Assembly: GCA_019635575.1 (NCBI GenBank)
Contig: JAHBZF010000007.1
Span: 1 to 56,943 of the forward strand
DNA: 56,943 nt
Reading direction: 5' to 3'
Source of the DNA: Pseudolabrys sp.
GTDB taxonomy: Bacteria > Pseudomonadota > Alphaproteobacteria > Rhizobiales > Xanthobacteraceae
Positions 33,463 through 42,183 of this stretch are shown in pieces (the first letter of the stretch is position 1; each line of letters starts with the position of its first letter). The notes beneath the pieces were generated by a model, which worked only from the letters and a program-made list of their open reading frames with translations, made no database searches and had not been told where the DNA came from. A program made the position numbers and the translations under genes.

Positions 33463-34245
33463 TTATTGCGCGACCCATCCACCGTCGATGGAGTAAGCAG
33501 AGCCGGTAATCGACTGCGCCGCGTCGCTCGCCAGGAACACGGCGAGCGCGCCGATATTCTCCGGCGTGGTGAACTGGTGCATCGGCTGCTTTTCCGACAG
33601 CAATGCGACCTTGGCCTCCTCGATGCTCTGGCCCGACGCCTTGGCGCGCGCCTCGATCTGCTTCTGCACCAGCGGCGTCAGCACCCAGCCGGGGCAGATC
33701 GCATTGCAGGTGACGCCGTTATTGGCCGCTTCGATCGCGACCGTTTTGGTCAGCCCGACGAGACCGTGCTTGGCCGCGACATAAGCGACCTTCTGGCCGC
33801 TGGCGACGAGGCCGTGCGCCGAGGCGATGTTGATGATGCGGCCCCATTTGCGCTTCTTCATGCCGGGGATCGCGGCGCGGATGGTGTGGAACGACGACGA
33901 CAGGTTGATGGCGATGATCGCGTCCCATTTGTCGATGGGGAAATCCTCGATGTTCGCCACGTGCTGGATGCCGGCATTGTTGACCAGCACGTCGACCGAC
34001 CCGAACTGCTTTTCCGCCTGCGCGATCATCGCGTCGATCTCGGCCGGCTTGGTCATGTCGGCGCCCGAATAGATCGCCTTGATGCCGAATTCCTTCTCGA
34101 GCCCGGCGCGTTCTTTCTCGATCGCGGCAGCGTCGCCGAAGCCGTTGATGACCAGATTGGCGCCGTCCTTGGCCATGGCGCGGGCGATGGCCAGCCCGAT
34201 GCCGGAGGTGGAGCCGGTGACCAGCGCGGTTTTGCCTTTGAGCAT
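33463..34245 (-). CDS. bdhA: 3-hydroxybutyrate dehydrogenase
   Basis: 260-residue SDR: GSTSGIG at 11-17, NNAG at 89-92, catalytic Ser142, Tyr155, Lys159. The late region ICPGWVLTPLVQKQI and the length match D-3-hydroxybutyrate dehydrogenase (NAD), which oxidises the PHB monomer to acetoacetate. The start at 34245 has GAGGAAC upstream; a longer reading to 34323 lacks family similarity. Functionally linked to phaAB further along the window. Confidence 0.9.
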   Translation of the reverse strand: MLKGKTALVTGSTSGIGLAIARAMAKDGANLVINGFGDAAAIEKERAGLEKEFGIKAIYSGADMTKPAEIDAMIAQAEKQFGSVDVLVNNAGIQHVANIEDFPIDKWDAIIAINLSSSFHTIRAAIPGMKKRKWGRIINIASAHGLVASGQKVAYVAAKHGLVGLTKTVAIEAANNGVTCNAICPGWVLTPLVQKQIEARAKASGQSIEEAKVALLSEKQPMHQFTTPENIGALAVFLASDAAQSITGSAYSIDGGWVAQ

Positions 34246-34393
34246 GATGGTTCCTCGTCGTGTGGAGTCGCCCGCAGTCTTCTCAGGGATGGATATTGGG
34301 GCTTGGATATTGCAGCGCAACATATACCTTTGCAGAAAGGTTTCGTCAGCCCGGCACTAAAAATTGATAGGGTCGGCCGGAAAGCGAGGTTCC

Positions 34394-34885
34394 GTGTCCC
34401 GGAAAACGGCGGTTTTTCCCGCTCCCAACCACGATCATGACCGTTGCGCAGCCGATGCCCTGTCGCATGCGGAAGCGTTGTGCGCGGCGCGGGCGCAACG
34501 GCTGACGCCGATCCGGCGCCACATCCTCCAGACGTTGTTGTCGAGCCATCGTCCCCTCGGCGCCTACGAGATCATTGACCGGCTGAAAAGCGACGACGTC
34601 GCGACGCCGGCGATCACGGTTTACCGGACGCTGGATTTCCTGCGCGAGCAGGGACTGGTCCACCGCATCGAAAGCCGCAACGCGTTCATCGCCTGCATCC
34701 ATCGTCACGATGCCGGCGATCCGGTGGTGTTCCTGCTGTGCGACCAGTGCGGCGCGGTCGGCGAGGCAGGATCCGAACAGCTCGCCGGCGCGGTGAAAGC
34801 GGCCGCGCGCACCGCGGGTTTCACGCCAAAGACGCCGGTGATCGAGATCGCCGGTGTCTGCGCGCATTGCCGTGGCGCGAGCTAG
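34394..34885 (+). CDS. zur: Zur-like zinc-responsive repressor (Fur family)
   Basis: 163 residues from the GTG at 34394, chosen for the GAGG four bases upstream; a TTG at 34364 is the alternative. Winged helix RLTPIRRHILQTLL and AITVYRTLDFLREQGLVHR, then the metal domain with HRHD and two CxxC pairs (LLCDQCGAV, GVCAHCRGAS), the structural zinc site typical of Zur. An N-terminal HDHDRC adds metal ligands. It represses zinc uptake genes when zinc is plentiful; none are in this window. Divergent from bdhA. Confidence 0.87.
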   Translation: MSRKTAVFPAPNHDHDRCAADALSHAEALCAARAQRLTPIRRHILQTLLSSHRPLGAYEIIDRLKSDDVATPAITVYRTLDFLREQGLVHRIESRNAFIACIHRHDAGDPVVFLLCDQCGAVGEAGSEQLAGAVKAAARTAGFTPKTPVIEIAGVCAHCRGAS

Positions 34886-34933
34886 CGCGTTTTCGAGCGA
34901 ACGGGACGCCGGTTCGCGATCCAAGAAAACGTG
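34884..34933. repeat. palindromic intergenic repeat
   Basis: Outer arms CGTTTTC and GAAAACG, inner arms GCGAAC and GTTCGC, starting on the last bases of zur. The pattern GCGCGTTTTC-n-GCGAA-n-GGTTCGC-n-GAAAACG is a familiar interspersed palindrome in Bradyrhizobium-like genomes. The remaining bases to 35029 show no gene. Confidence 0.6.
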
Positions 34934-35029
34934 ACCAGTCAAAGAATCCGGCATGACGGCTATTCAACGCCTCGCGTAGCGCCGCCGGACGGCTTCCGCT
35001 AGAAGGCGAGGGCCTTCGCCGGGATCACC

Positions 35030-35947
35030 ATGTCGACCACGCCTGCCGCACCGAATGCCGCCACCCGTCCGCTTGATGCGCTGGCGACGCTGGTGGTGAT
35101 TGGCCTGTGCCTGTCGTGGGGCTTCAACCAGGTTTCGGTCAAGCTCGCGATCCACGATATTCCGCCGCTGACGCAGGCGACCATTCGCTCCATCATTGCT
35201 GGTGTGATCGTTTGGGCGTGGATGTGGCTTCGTGGTCTGCCGCTGTTTGCGCGTGACGCCACGCTGTGGCCGGGCATCCTCTGTGGTGTCTGCTTCGGCA
35301 TGGAGTTCGTGATGATTTATCAGGGGCTCAATTACACCACCGCGAGCCGCGCGATCCTGTTCATCTATCTCGCGCCATTCTTCGTCGTGCTCGGCTCGCT
35401 CTGGGTGGTGCCGGCCGATACGTTCAGCCGGCAGCAATGGCTTGGCCTGCTGCTGTCGTTCATCGGCATGGTGGTCGCCTTCGGCGCGCCGACGCCCGCC
35501 GTCGATGCGCGACAGGTGGTCGGCGACGTCATGATGGTCGCGGCAGCGTTCTTCTGGGCCATGACGACGCTGCTGATCAAGGGAACCGCCATCCGCCATG
35601 TGTCGTCGGAAAAGGCGATGATGTACCAACTCGCGGTATCGGTGCCGCTACTGGCCGTCGGCGCGTTGATCGCCGGCGAACATATGAGTCTCAGTTCGGC
35701 GCCATCAGCGCTGGCCATCGCCGCTGTAGCCTATCAGGCGCTCTATGTCGTTCCCGTGACATTCGTCATCTGGTTCGCGCTAATCGTACGCTATTCGGCG
35801 GGCCGATTATCCGCCTTCACCTTCCTGACGCCGTTGTTCGGCGTGGCTGCCGGGCATTTCGTTCTGGGCGATCCGATCACCCCGGCTTTTGCGCTGGCGG
35901 TTGCTCTGGTCGCGGTCGGTCTTATTCTCGTCAACCGGGCGCGCTGA
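35030..35947 (+). CDS. EamA/DMT-family transporter
   Basis: 305 residues, ten hydrophobic segments in two EamA repeats (about 20-140 and 165-300). LCLSWGFNQVSVKLA begins repeat 1 and the second repeat starts at VVGDVMMVAAAFFWAMTTLLIKG. Family members export amino acids, nucleotides or other metabolites across the inner membrane; the substrate is not readable. It is followed 38 bases on by ispG in the same direction but a shared function is not evident. Confidence 0.9.
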   Translation: MSTTPAAPNAATRPLDALATLVVIGLCLSWGFNQVSVKLAIHDIPPLTQATIRSIIAGVIVWAWMWLRGLPLFARDATLWPGILCGVCFGMEFVMIYQGLNYTTASRAILFIYLAPFFVVLGSLWVVPADTFSRQQWLGLLLSFIGMVVAFGAPTPAVDARQVVGDVMMVAAAFFWAMTTLLIKGTAIRHVSSEKAMMYQLAVSVPLLAVGALIAGEHMSLSSAPSALAIAAVAYQALYVVPVTFVIWFALIVRYSAGRLSAFTFLTPLFGVAAGHFVLGDPITPAFALAVALVAVGLILVNRAR

Positions 35948-35985
35948 TGCTTTCGGCGGACCGGGGCGAATGATACGATGAGAGC

Positions 35986-37233
35986 ATGGTGACAGAGGGC
36001 TTGATCGCAAACCGGCGGCGTTCGATCGCCGTCGATGTTGGCGGCGTGACCGTGGGCGCGGACGCGCCGATCGTCGTGCAGTCGATGACCAATACCGACA
36101 CCGCCGACGTGGAAGGGACCGCGCGGCAGGTGGCGGCGCTGGCGCGTGCCGGGTCGGAACTGGTGCGCATCACCGTCGACCGCGATGAGGCGGCGGCTGC
36201 TGTGCCGCATATCCGCGACCGGCTGCTGGCGATGAATGTGCGCGTGCCGCTGGTCGGTGACTTCCACTATATCGGCCACAAGCTGCTGGCCGATCATCCG
36301 GCCTGCGCCGAGGCGCTCGACAAATACCGGATCAACCCCGGCAATGTCGGCTTCCGCGACAAGCGCGATCCGCAGTTCACCCAGATCGTCGAAATGGCGA
36401 TCCGTCACGACAAGCCGGTACGGATCGGCGTCAACTGGGGCTCGCTCGATCAGGAATTGCTAACGCGGTTGATGGACGAGAACAATGCCGCCGGCGCGCC
36501 GCTCTCCGCGCGCGCGGTGACGCACGAGGCCATGGTGCAGTCGGCGCTGCTGTCGGCGGCGCGTGCCGAGGAGATCGGCCTCGCCAAGAACCGCATCATC
36601 CTCTCCGCCAAGGTCTCGGCGGTGCAGGACTTGATCGCCGTCTATCGCGAACTCGGCAAACGCTCCGACTATGCGTTGCATCTCGGCCTCACCGAAGCCG
36701 GCATGGGCACCAAGGGGATCGTCGCCTCGGCGGCATCCATGGGCGTGCTGCTGCAGGAGGGCATCGGCGACACGGTCCGCATCTCGCTGACGCCGGAGCC
36801 GGGCGGTGACCGCACGCGTGAGGTGCAGGTCGCGCAGGAACTGCTGCAGACCATGGGGCTGCGCACCTTCGTGCCGCTGGTCGCGGCGTGTCCCGGCTGC
36901 GGCCGCACCACCTCGACCACGTTCCAGGAACTGGCCGCCGACATTCAGGGCTTCATCCGGGAATCGATGCCGGAGTGGAAGACGCGCTATCCCGGCGTCG
37001 AGACGCTCAACGTCGCGGTGATGGGTTGCATCGTCAACGGCCCCGGCGAGAGCAAGCATGCTGATATCGGCATCTCGTTACCCGGCACCGGCGAGCAGCC
37101 GACCGCGCCGGTGTTCATCGACGGCAAGAAGGCGGCGACGCTGCGCGGCGCGACCCTGAGCGCCGATTTCAAGCAGATGGTGATCGATTACATCGAGCGT
37201 CGCTTCGGCGCCGGCGCCCGCGCGGCGGAGTGA
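35986..37233 (+). CDS. ispG: 4-hydroxy-3-methylbut-2-enyl-diphosphate synthase (flavodoxin-dependent)
   Basis: 415 residues. Converts 2-C-methylerythritol 2,4-cyclodiphosphate to HMBPP in the MEP isoprenoid pathway, using a 4Fe-4S cluster. Cluster ligands Cys302, Cys305 (CPGCGRTT) and Cys348 ([17 protein letters not shown]) are present, with the conserved C-terminal Glu in GPGES. The N-terminal barrel has [15 protein letters not shown] and ADFHY-like [12 protein letters not shown]. ispA further along (42180) belongs to the same biosynthesis. Confidence 0.97.
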   Translation: MVTEGLIANRRRSIAVDVGGVTVGADAPIVVQSMTNTDTADVEGTARQVAALARAGSELVRITVDRDEAAAAVPHIRDRLLAMNVRVPLVGDFHYIGHKLLADHPACAEALDKYRINPGNVGFRDKRDPQFTQIVEMAIRHDKPVRIGVNWGSLDQELLTRLMDENNAAGAPLSARAVTHEAMVQSALLSAARAEEIGLAKNRIILSAKVSAVQDLIAVYRELGKRSDYALHLGLTEAGMGTKGIVASAASMGVLLQEGIGDTVRISLTPEPGGDRTREVQVAQELLQTMGLRTFVPLVAACPGCGRTTSTTFQELAADIQGFIRESMPEWKTRYPGVETLNVAVMGCIVNGPGESKHADIGISLPGTGEQPTAPVFIDGKKAATLRGATLSADFKQMVIDYIERRFGAGARAAE

Positions 37234-37273
37234 TCCCTGCAAGACCGTTCTGCCGATATGCCGGAGCCCTGCG

Positions 37274-37657
37274 ATGGATGATGTCGCCCTGACGTCGGTG
37301 ATCCCGATCCTGTTTGTCCGGGATGTCCCGGCGAGTGCCGCTTACTTTCAACAGAAGCTCGGCTTCGCCATCGACTTCCTGCACGGGGAGCCGCCGTTCT
37401 ATGGCGCTGTCTCGCGCGGCAAGGCCTGCCTGCATCTTCGCTGTGTCCACCGGCCGAATTTCACCGAACTGGCCGCGCGCGAAGTGTCGTTGATCCTGGC
37501 GAGCATCGAGGTCTCCGATGTTCGCGCGTTGTTCGAAGAACTCAAGGAACGCGGCGCGGAAATCGCGCAAACGCCGACCGTTCATCCCTGGGGCGGCACC
37601 GACTTCCATGTGCGCGATCCCGACGGAAACGTGATTTCCTTCGTCACCTATGGATAA
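37274..37657 (+). CDS. VOC-superfamily (glyoxalase/bleomycin-resistance-like) protein
   Basis: 127 residues made of paired beta-alpha-beta-beta-beta units: VIPILFVRDVPASAAYFQQKLGF at the start and DFHVRDPDGNVISFV at the end are typical. The closing Asp-Pro-Asp-Gly-Asn and a glutamate-bearing strand would hold a metal in enzyme members, while ligand-binding members look alike. Function not assignable. It lies 40 bases after ispG and 32 before the next gene, all on the plus strand. Confidence 0.85.
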   Translation: MDDVALTSVIPILFVRDVPASAAYFQQKLGFAIDFLHGEPPFYGAVSRGKACLHLRCVHRPNFTELAAREVSLILASIEVSDVRALFEELKERGAEIAQTPTVHPWGGTDFHVRDPDGNVISFVTYG

Positions 37658-37689
37658 CCGCGGCGCAGAATAGTGTATCCTTCGCGCGC

Positions 37690-38382
37690 ATGTCCCGCCC
37701 GTTATCCCGCCCCGTCGCGCCGCCGCTCTCCGCCTTCACGCCCGCCGAACGCCGGCTGATTCGTCGCCTGCGCACACCGGCGCAGGTGCAGGCGTGGCTC
37801 AACGCGCTGCCCTATAACGACGAAAAGAAAGGCGGCACGCTGCGTGGTTTCCGAGAGGTGGTGAAGCGACGAACCGCGCATTGTCTCGAGGCGGCATTGT
37901 TCGCCGCCGCGGTGCTGGAGCAGCACGGCTATCCGCCGCTGACGCTCGAGCTCGGCTCGATCGACGGGCTCGATCACGTCATCTTCGTCTATCGCCGCAA
38001 CGGCCGCTGGGGCTCGGTCGGCCGGTCGCGTGATCCGGGTCTGCACGGCCGCAAGGCGGTGTTTCCGACCTTGCGCGCGCTGGCGATGAGCTATGTCGAG
38101 CCCTATGTCGATTATACCGGCGCCCTAACCGGCTACGCCTTTGTCGATTTGCGCGGCGTCGGCGATGTTGACTGGCGTTTTGCGCATCGCAATGTCTGGG
38201 CGGTGGAACGTTATCTGCTGGCGGCGAAGCAGACCTCACTACCTTATTCCGACGCGCGCGTGCGCAAGCTGCGCGCATGGTACACCGCGTATCGCAGGGC
38301 GCATGACGACCGCAAGCCGCTCGCCTACAAGGGCCGCGAGACCTGGTTGCCGCTGCCCGAGCAATATCGCCGCGTGCGATGA
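37690..38382 (+). CDS. uncharacterised protein with a transglutaminase-like Cys-His-Asp arrangement
   Basis: 230 residues, no signal peptide or membrane segment. I do not recognise a named family. The core runs RTAHCLEAALFAAAVLEQHGY, then DHVIFVYRRNGRWGSVGRSRDPG: a Cys at a helix start, a His in a strand, and an Asp after the next strand, in the order and spacing of transglutaminase/papain-like enzymes. The N-terminal AFTPAERRLIRRLRTPAQVQAWLNALPYN is a helical lead-in, and the C-terminal ~70 residues (WAVERYLLAAKQ, LRAWYTAYRR) are basic and aromatic. It could be a protease, amidase or structural relative. Convergent with tadG, 4 bases apart. Confidence 0.7.
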   Translation: MSRPLSRPVAPPLSAFTPAERRLIRRLRTPAQVQAWLNALPYNDEKKGGTLRGFREVVKRRTAHCLEAALFAAAVLEQHGYPPLTLELGSIDGLDHVIFVYRRNGRWGSVGRSRDPGLHGRKAVFPTLRALAMSYVEPYVDYTGALTGYAFVDLRGVGDVDWRFAHRNVWAVERYLLAAKQTSLPYSDARVRKLRAWYTAYRRAHDDRKPLAYKGRETWLPLPEQYRRVR

Positions 38383-38386
38383 GCCT

Positions 38387-39733
38387 TCAGTTGGCGATGC
38401 GCAACTTGGTCAGATTAGTCCCGATGGCGTTGAAGGTGGTCACGATCTGCGAGGCCGATGTCAGCAGGAAGAACTTGCTCGAATCGCTCGCGCAATTCTG
38501 CAACAGCGTCGAGGTCGGATCGCCCTCGGTGTTCACCTGCACCGTATAGATGGTGATGCCAGCCGCCTTGATGTTGGCGCAGGCACCGCTACCGTCCGAG
38601 GAGTTGTACATGCGCGAGTCCACCTGCGTGGAGGTGGATGATCCGTTGCCGTACCAGCGATCCTGCGTGTTCAATCCGTCGGTCAGCAGGATGATGACCT
38701 GACTATACGTGTAGTTCGGGTCCATCGCCGGCGCGGTGAACGGCCCGCCGCCGGTCAGCGTCATCCAGCCCCAAATCAGACCGATCGGCTGATTGGTGGC
38801 GCCGTTCGGTGTCATGCCGTTGACCACGTTGGTCATGTTATTCCAGTCGTAGCTCAGGCCCATGATCTGTTGCGGACAGGCGGAATACTGCTCGGCCGGA
38901 AACAGCGATGCCGTGATGCTGGAATTCGGCGTGGTCGTGTTTTCGTCGTAGTTAGCGCTGCTCGGTGACGAGGTGTTGCCGCGGTCGGTCACGCAGCCGT
39001 TCCAGGTCGTATGGCTGGCGGCGCTGCAGTTGCGGGAATAACCGTAGCCGGAACAGGTCTGATTGGTGCTGTTCCAGCTCGTCCAGTCGATATAGCTCGC
39101 CGCGTAGTTGTTGGCGCCGATATTGACGTCCTTGGCGAACGGGACGATCGAGACATAGACGTCGCCGTTGTTGGTCGCCGCGCCCTTGAGTTGGGTGATC
39201 AGGTTGTTGGTTGCGGTTTGCAGCGCGCCGATTTTGCCGTCGTCGGCCATCGACCCGGTATTGTCGAGCACCAGCGCGACGCGCAGGCGCGCGTTGCCCC
39301 ACTTCGCCGTCGATGACACGCTGATGGTCATCTTGCTTTGTCCCATCAGCCCCATGAAATAGGTCGGCATCTGCGCGGTGCTGGTGAGCGCGACCGCCGA
39401 GCCGTTGGTGGTCGTATAGCTCGTCGTCACCGTCGTGCCGGTGACCATGTTGGCGCGTGTAAAAAGCGCGAGGAAGTCGTTGGTGGCGGATGTAGCAAGT
39501 TGCGCCGGTGTCTGCGACGACGCGGTTTTCGATATCATCAGTGCGGTCGCGTCGAGCGCGTCCTGCATCGCCGCCTTGACGGCGTTGGCACGACTGTAGT
39601 CAACCGCCGCGCCGACCAGGCCGACCACCGGCACGACCGCGAGCGCGAAGGTCATGGCGACATTGCCGCGATTGCAACGGCACAGCGAAGCCAGCACGCG
39701 CGTGAGCGCGTGTAGAAACCGATAGTCCTGCAT
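38387..39733 (-). CDS. TadG-like pilus-assembly protein with von Willebrand A domain
   Basis: 448 residues. N-terminal TadE/G segment: CRCNRGNVAMTFALAVVPVVGLVGAAVDYSR, one membrane helix (about 25-47) with the helper start of TadG proteins. From about 150 a vWA domain with the metal-ion site DNTGSMADD, then extracellular Ser/Thr/Asn-rich loops, and LLTDGLNTQDRWYGNG. It is anchored in the membrane with most of the chain outside. No cpa/tad genes lie nearby, so it is an orphan copy, downstream of nhaP by 162 AT-richer bases that may hold its promoter. Confidence 0.87.
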   Translation of the reverse strand: MQDYRFLHALTRVLASLCRCNRGNVAMTFALAVVPVVGLVGAAVDYSRANAVKAAMQDALDATALMISKTASSQTPAQLATSATNDFLALFTRANMVTGTTVTTSYTTTNGSAVALTSTAQMPTYFMGLMGQSKMTISVSSTAKWGNARLRVALVLDNTGSMADDGKIGALQTATNNLITQLKGAATNNGDVYVSIVPFAKDVNIGANNYAASYIDWTSWNSTNQTCSGYGYSRNCSAASHTTWNGCVTDRGNTSSPSSANYDENTTTPNSSITASLFPAEQYSACPQQIMGLSYDWNNMTNVVNGMTPNGATNQPIGLIWGWMTLTGGGPFTAPAMDPNYTYSQVIILLTDGLNTQDRWYGNGSSTSTQVDSRMYNSSDGSGACANIKAAGITIYTVQVNTEGDPTSTLLQNCASDSSKFFLLTSASQIVTTFNAIGTNLTKLRIAN

Positions 39734-39895
39734 AGCGATGACCGCGCACCGATATCAAGACGCCCCTGCCGCAAACCATGGCGGTGAGGGTTGAAACGAA
39801 CGTGAATCGTTTTGCGAAACTGGGAAAGCCGGCATTAAAAAAGATAAACCTGTATAGCTTTCGCATTAAACCCGGTGGTCAGGGTTATCACTTCG

Positions 39896-41506
39896 CTAAA
39901 GCGGCGTGCTGTCGCTGCGCCGGGTTTCGATCATCGCCTCTTCAAGATCAAGCTCGCGTTCGATGCGCCGCCGCGCCTCGTCGGTCAGCTTGCCTTTGCG
40001 CAGCAGTCGATAGAGAAACTCCCGCTCGGCCGCGATCAGTTCGACCTGAAGCTCCGCGTTGCGGCCGTGCAGCTCCAGTTCGTCCGGCTTCTCGATGCTG
40101 TCCGGCAGTTGCCGCATGCGATGATGGTGCCGTTCGCGCAGCAGTGAGACGACGTTGCGCGGCAGACTCCGTTCGGTGGCGATCGCACGGAGTTGTTCGA
40201 GCGCGTAGTCGACGGCGTCGTGCCGCGCTTTCAGCTCGGCGATGCGCTCGCGCCGGTGTTCGGCACGGCCCTCCTTGGCGAGGCCAAGCCAGCGCATGAC
40301 CGACGGCAGCATCAGTCCTTGTCCGATCAGGGTCGCGACGATAACGCCGAAAGTGATGAATAGGATGATTTCGCGCTGGATGAACGGTGTGCCGTCGGCC
40401 ATCGTGTAGGGCAAAGCCAGCGCCGCGGCGAGTGACACCACGCCGCGCACGCCGGTGAATGCCAGTGCGAACGGATATTTCCAGTTCGGCGCAGGATCGC
40501 GCCGCGCCAGCGGCGGCCACAGCCAGCGCGGGATGTAGGTCGCCGGAAACACCCACAGGAATCGCGCGAGGACGATGATGGCGGTGATCAGCGCCGTCGC
40601 CAGCAGCAGTCCTTCCAGCGAGAAGCCGTGGGTGCGCTCGATCAGCGTGCGCACCTGCAGGCCGGTCAGCAGGAAAACGAAGCCCTCGATCAGATAGATC
40701 GTGAGATCCCAGAAGAAGATACCTTGCAGCCGCGTTGCCGCCGGGATGAGCGTCGGGCCGATCCAGCTTACATAGAGCCCACAGGCGACGGTGGCGAGCA
40801 CGCCGGAGCCGCCGACATGTTCGGGAATCCAGTAGGCGACATAGGGCGTCAGCAGCGACAGGATGATCTCGATGCGCGGATTGTGCGCCCACGAGCGCAG
40901 CCGCAGACTGAGCCAGCCGACGCCGATGCCGAATGTGATCTCGCCGACGACGATCAGGCCGAAGGTTGCGCTCGCCTGACCGAGCGAAAAGCCGCCGGTT
41001 GCGACCGCGGCCACCGCGAAACGATAGAGGATCAGCGCGGTGGCGTCGTTGGCGAGGCCTTCGCCTTCGAGGATGACGACGAGCCGCCGCGGCAGGCCGA
41101 GCCGCCGCGCCAGCGCGAGCGGCGCCACCACGTCCGGCGGCGAGATGATGGCGCCGAGCACGAAGCCCACCGCCCAGTCCATACCGAGCAGATAATGCGC
41201 GGCTGTTGCCACGGCGCAGGTCGTAAAGATCACGCAGCCAACCGCGAGCAGGGCGATCGGCCGCAGGCTCGACTTGAATTCGCGCCAGCTCATGGCGACG
41301 CCGGCGGAATAGATCAGCGGCGGCAGAAACACGAGCAGCACGGTCTCAGGCCGCAGCACGATTGGCGGCACACCGGGGATGAACGCCAGACCGATGCCGG
41401 CAATCACCAGGAAGATCGACGGCGCGACGTTGAGTCGTTGCGCCAGCACCGCGACGCTGGCGATGATCGCCAGCAGCAGGAACACGGTCTGGATCGAACT
41501 CGTCAC
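39896..41506 (-). CDS. monovalent cation/proton antiporter of the CPA1 (NhaP) family
   Basis: 536 residues, about 12 membrane segments in the first ~400, then a ~120-residue cytoplasmic tail of charged helices. CPA1 motifs: VVLRPETVLLVFLPPLIYSAG, GAIISPPDVVAPLALARRLGLP (the ion-binding aspartate pair region), LEGEGLANDATALI and FTGVRGVVSLAAALALP. Exchanges Na+ or K+ for protons. Its ATG overlaps the stop of the DUF1345 gene (ATGA), so it belongs to the ispA-DUF1345-nhaP operon. Confidence 0.92.
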   Translation of the reverse strand: MTSSIQTVFLLLAIIASVAVLAQRLNVAPSIFLVIAGIGLAFIPGVPPIVLRPETVLLVFLPPLIYSAGVAMSWREFKSSLRPIALLAVGCVIFTTCAVATAAHYLLGMDWAVGFVLGAIISPPDVVAPLALARRLGLPRRLVVILEGEGLANDATALILYRFAVAAVATGGFSLGQASATFGLIVVGEITFGIGVGWLSLRLRSWAHNPRIEIILSLLTPYVAYWIPEHVGGSGVLATVACGLYVSWIGPTLIPAATRLQGIFFWDLTIYLIEGFVFLLTGLQVRTLIERTHGFSLEGLLLATALITAIIVLARFLWVFPATYIPRWLWPPLARRDPAPNWKYPFALAFTGVRGVVSLAAALALPYTMADGTPFIQREIILFITFGVIVATLIGQGLMLPSVMRWLGLAKEGRAEHRRERIAELKARHDAVDYALEQLRAIATERSLPRNVVSLLRERHHHRMRQLPDSIEKPDELELHGRNAELQVELIAAEREFLYRLLRKGKLTDEARRRIERELDLEEAMIETRRSDSTPL

Positions 41507-42183
41507 CCGATCGCCCCGGCGAGCATGTTGATGGTCAGCGCCAGGATGCCGAGATTGAAGAAGAACGAGACGACGCCATGGAACGTCGCGATGCGGCGGA
41601 TCACGCGGCTGGTGATCGCGACGTCCGACACCTGCGAGGTCATGGCGATGACCAGCGAAAAGTACAGGAAGTCCCAGTAGTCAGGCCGCTCGCGGCCGGG
41701 AAAGTTGAGTCCACCGGTCCGGTCGTCATGACCGTCGCCGTAATATTCGTGGGCGTAGTGCAGCGTAAAAGCCAGGTGCATGAACATCCACGACAGGACG
41801 ATCGTCGCCGTCCCCATGATGAGCCGTAGCGCGCCGAGCGCGTCGGGCTCGTTCTTGCCGTGGCCGAGCAGAGCAACCAGCGCCGCGAGGCTCGCGAACG
41901 CGGCGAGCATGGTCAGGATCAGGATCGCGCCGGCACCTTCGTCCTGCACCGCCGCGCGCCGCTTGATCTGGTCGATCGAGCACGGCGCGACGAGAAAAAA
42001 GACCACCGCCAGATAGAGAATGGCGGCGATGTCCCAGCCGCCGATGAGCCGCGCGGCCAGCGGCCATGCGGCCGGCAGCAACGGGATCGTCAGCGCGCCG
42101 AGCGCGAGGCAAGCGAACAGCTTGAGATGCAGCCGCAACATCCGCACCGGCAGCCAGCCGGCATCGGGATTCTTTCGGGTCAT
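41503..42183 (-). CDS. DUF1345 membrane protein
   Basis: 226 residues, about six hydrophobic segments; MFMHLAFTLHYAHEYY and RPDYWDFLYFSLVIAMTSQVSDVAI are hallmarks of DUF1345. Function unknown. The start ATG at 42183 overlaps the ispA stop by 4 bases, and its own stop overlaps the antiporter start by 4 bases. This tight coupling with a cation antiporter suggests an ion-channel or accessory role, which is inference. Confidence 0.88.
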   Translation of the reverse strand: MTRKNPDAGWLPVRMLRLHLKLFACLALGALTIPLLPAAWPLAARLIGGWDIAAILYLAVVFFLVAPCSIDQIKRRAAVQDEGAGAILILTMLAAFASLAALVALLGHGKNEPDALGALRLIMGTATIVLSWMFMHLAFTLHYAHEYYGDGHDDRTGGLNFPGRERPDYWDFLYFSLVIAMTSQVSDVAITSRVIRRIATFHGVVSFFFNLGILALTINMLAGAIG

